Shown here: positions 5,958-6,809 of the stretch, piece after piece
Layout: each line of letters begins with the position of its first letter
Position numbering within the stretch: the first letter of the stretch is position 1
Source: Clostridiales bacterium
GTDB taxonomy: Bacteria > Bacillota > Clostridia > Christensenellales > DUVY01
Reading direction: 5' to 3'
NCBI GenBank assembly: GCA_031290295.1
Contig: JAITNT010000079.1
Location: 1 to 6,809 of the forward strand
DNA: 6,809 bases
Program-made: the position numbers and the translations under genes
The notes under the pieces: model-generated
What the model saw: the letters and a program-made list of their open reading frames with translations, nothing else
Told to the model about the DNA's origin: nothing
Databases searched by the model: none

Positions 5958-5963
5958 TTACGG

Positions 5964-6120
5964 GAATAAGCAGGGTAGTTTTCAACCGTACAACAATGCA
6001 ATTAACTTGGAGCGCAGCAAAATCGCATTTTTGCGGAGCGACCCCGTTGGAAGTCCGACTGAATCGGATTAAGCAAGCAAGGCACTAACCGTAGCGTAGC
6101 GCCGATTCACGCTTGGTCGG
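5964..6120 (+). repeat. Structured repeat, copy 3 (candidate small RNA)
   Basis: Shares AACCGTAC (5984-5991) with copy 2 and CGCATTTTTGCGGAGC (6024-6039) with copy 1. AATGCAATT (5995-6003) can pair with AATCGCATT (6021-6029), which competes with the CGCA-TTTT-TGCG hairpin (6024-6035). The 3' helix pairs CCGAC (6055-6059) with GTCGG (6116-6120), leaves CGCTTG (6110-6115) as the bulge, and pairs TGAATCGG (6060-6067) with CCGATTCA (6102-6109). Two inner pairs are flipped relative to copies 1 and 2, yet pairing is perfect. No coding frame is present. Confidence 0.7.
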
Positions 6121-6189
6121 TTCTCTTGCGCGCATTCGCGTATGGGCGGGTTATTCGCGCTTGGTCGGCTTGCATTCGCGTCTGGGCGG
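6102..6189 (+). repeat. Array of four 3' half-sites of the structured repeat
   Basis: Four copies of ATTCRCGYNTGGKCGG lie at 6105-6120, 6134-6149, 6153-6168 and 6174-6189, alternating GGTCGG and GGGCGG. Only the first has a matching 5' strand (in copy 3). The second, with its left flank (6128-6149), is identical over 22 bp to the 3' end of copy 2 (5868-5889). The array ends just before the tadA ribosome binding site. Confidence 0.75.
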
Positions 6190-6208
6190 AATTAAAAGGA
6201 GGTACAAG

Positions 6209-6676
6209 GTGCTTACGGACGATGAAGGATTTATGAGCGAGGCTATTAAGGAAGCGCGGGCGGCGGCGGACGGGGAGGTGCCTATCGGGTGCGTAATCGT
6301 CAAGGGCGGCAATATTATTGCCCGCGCCGCCAACGAGAAGGAGACGCGTAAGCTTGCTACGGCGCACGCCGAAATGCTGGCGATAGCGGAGGCGAGCCGC
6401 GCGGCGGATAACTGGTATCTGGAGGGCTGTACCCTGTATGTCACCTTAGAGCCTTGCGCCATGTGCGCGGGCGCGATAGTCGCCGCACGGCTCGACCGCG
6501 TGGTATTCGGCGCGTACGACAAGAGGTTCGGCGCGTGCGGTACGCTTTTTAACATAGCCTCGGACGCAAGGCTCAATCACCGCGCGGAGGTCGTCGGCGG
6601 TGTGCTGGAAAAGGATTGCGCCGGGCTGTTGTCGGACTTTTTCAAAGAGAGGAGGAAGCGGGGGCAAGACGGATAA
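6209..6676 (+). CDS. tadA: tRNA-specific adenosine deaminase TadA
   Basis: Zinc-dependent deaminase that converts adenosine-34 to inosine in the anticodon wobble position of tRNA-Arg(ACG), normally as a homodimer; it is essential in most bacteria. The 155-residue product shows GEVPIGCVIV (22-31), the HAE zinc/proton-shuttle motif (53-55), TLEPCAMCAGAI with PCxxC (82-86), and FGAYDKRFGACGTLFNIASDARLNHRAEVVGGV, all typical of TadA. GTG at 6209 is chosen because AAGGAGGT (6196-6203) lies just upstream. The frame remains open further left, but that part is the half-site array; ATG at 6233 has no ribosome site. No convincing promoter was found directly upstream, so the transcript may begin within the repeats. 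A strong promoter follows about 80 bp downstream, as in Bacillus, where the SRP RNA gene and dnaX come next. Confidence 0.96.
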   Translation: MLTDDEGFMSEAIKEARAAADGEVPIGCVIVKGGNIIARAANEKETRKLATAHAEMLAIAEASRAADNWYLEGCTLYVTLEPCAMCAGAIVAARLDRVVFGAYDKRFGACGTLFNIASDARLNHRAEVVGGVLEKDCAGLLSDFFKERRKRGQDG

Positions 6677-6713
6677 AGGCGCGCGAAGGGCGGTTTTATG
6701 CGATAAAAAATTG

Positions 6714-6739
6714 GTAAAATTTGGCAAAAAATATTTTAC
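6714..6739. promoter_or_regulatory. AT-rich inverted repeat upstream of the right-edge promoter
   Basis: GTAAAAT (6714-6720) and ATTTTAC (6733-6739) form a perfect 7-bp inverted repeat with a 12-bp spacer, inside an AT-rich stretch (6701-6757) just upstream of the -35 box at 6758. It could act as an UP element or operator for that promoter. The stem is too AT-rich for a good terminator after tadA. Confidence 0.35.
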
Positions 6740-6757
6740 GATTTCTGTCAAAAACGC

Positions 6758-6787
6758 TTGCAAACGCATGTTCGGGTATGATATAAT
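6758..6787 (+). promoter_or_regulatory. Strong extended -10 promoter, probably for the SRP RNA gene
   Basis: TTGCAA (6758-6763), an 18-bp spacer and a perfect TATAAT (6782-6787) with an extended -10 TG (6779-6780). Transcription should start near 6794. The -35 hexamer is the same as that of the walJ promoter. Strength, AT-rich upstream DNA and position after tadA fit a stable-RNA promoter. Confidence 0.75.
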
Positions 6788-6793
6788 GCGGGT

Positions 6794-6809
6794 ACGGTGG
6801 TTAACGAAC
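6794..6809 (+). ncRNA. ffs: Possible 5' end of SRP RNA (ffs/scr), cut by the window
   Basis: Only about 16 nt lie after the predicted start. The ending GGTTAACGAAC resembles the segment that precedes the conserved CAGGYCCGGAAGG core in short bacterial SRP RNAs, as I recall it. The position between tadA and an expected dnaX supports the call. The diagnostic tetraloop region lies outside the window, so this rests on context. Confidence 0.35.

Noticed and set aside
5703..6120. Integron attC sites
   Set aside because: The elements are palindromic with a one-sided bulge and recur in tandem, but the attC core sites (RYYYAAC / GTTRRRY) are absent and there is no integrase or gene cassette between copies.
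5703..6120. Group II intron or fragment
   Set aside because: No domain V-like hairpin with its catalytic triad, no GTGYG start and no reverse transcriptase frame.
6102..6189. CRISPR array
   Set aside because: Units are about 16-19 bp with spacings of 19-29 bp start to start, uneven and short, and no cas genes are present.
6113..6208. Upstream extension of tadA to 187 residues
   Set aside because: It would be encoded by the half-site array; GTG 6209 follows AAGGAGGT and gives the normal TadA N-terminus.

Overview
The window looks like part of a Bacillota (Clostridia-like) chromosome. GC content is moderate to high, genes have strong AGGAGG-type ribosome binding sites, and promoters are of the TTGCAA/TATAAT (sigma-A) type. 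Two gene neighbourhoods point the same way: walJ followed shortly by rlmH (as in the Bacillus walRKHIJ-protease-rlmH region), and tadA followed by a strong promoter where Bacillus has the SRP RNA gene and dnaX. The genus cannot be read from this sequence. All genes are on the + strand.

Layout. Positions 1-549 hold the 5' third of a type I restriction-modification methyltransferase (hsdM). It enters at the left edge and stops just before the catalytic motifs, exactly where a structured repeat (about 548-692) begins. A clean promoter (698-726) then drives a compact operon: walJ (768-1556), two adjacent CPBP-family membrane proteases (1568-2788 and 2800-3867) and rlmH (3869-4339). Gaps in the operon are 11, 11 and 1 nt.

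From 4340 the window becomes accessory. An M14 zinc peptidase gene (4604-5491) sits between two collinear direct repeats of about 180 bp (4340-4520 and 5494-5673). Each repeat has a purine-rich stretch, a REP-like GGATTGCC...CTCCTCGC palindrome and a shared TTGACA-ending box. The gene-free stretch 5492-6208 holds two more copies of the structured repeat (about 5703-5889 and 5964-6120), each preceded by a promoter-like TTGACA-N16/17-TATTGT box. It ends in an array of four 3' half-sites (6102-6189). tadA (6209-6676) follows, then an AT-rich stretch and an extended -10 promoter (6758-6787) that probably starts the SRP RNA gene at the window edge.

The most interesting item is the structured repeat. 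Three copies share one fold: a 5-bp outer helix, an invariant 6-nt one-sided bulge (CGYNTG) and an 8-bp inner helix, with four compensatory base-pair changes between copies. It is either a repeated small RNA with its own promoter or a folded DNA recombination/transposition site. No protein partner is visible here.
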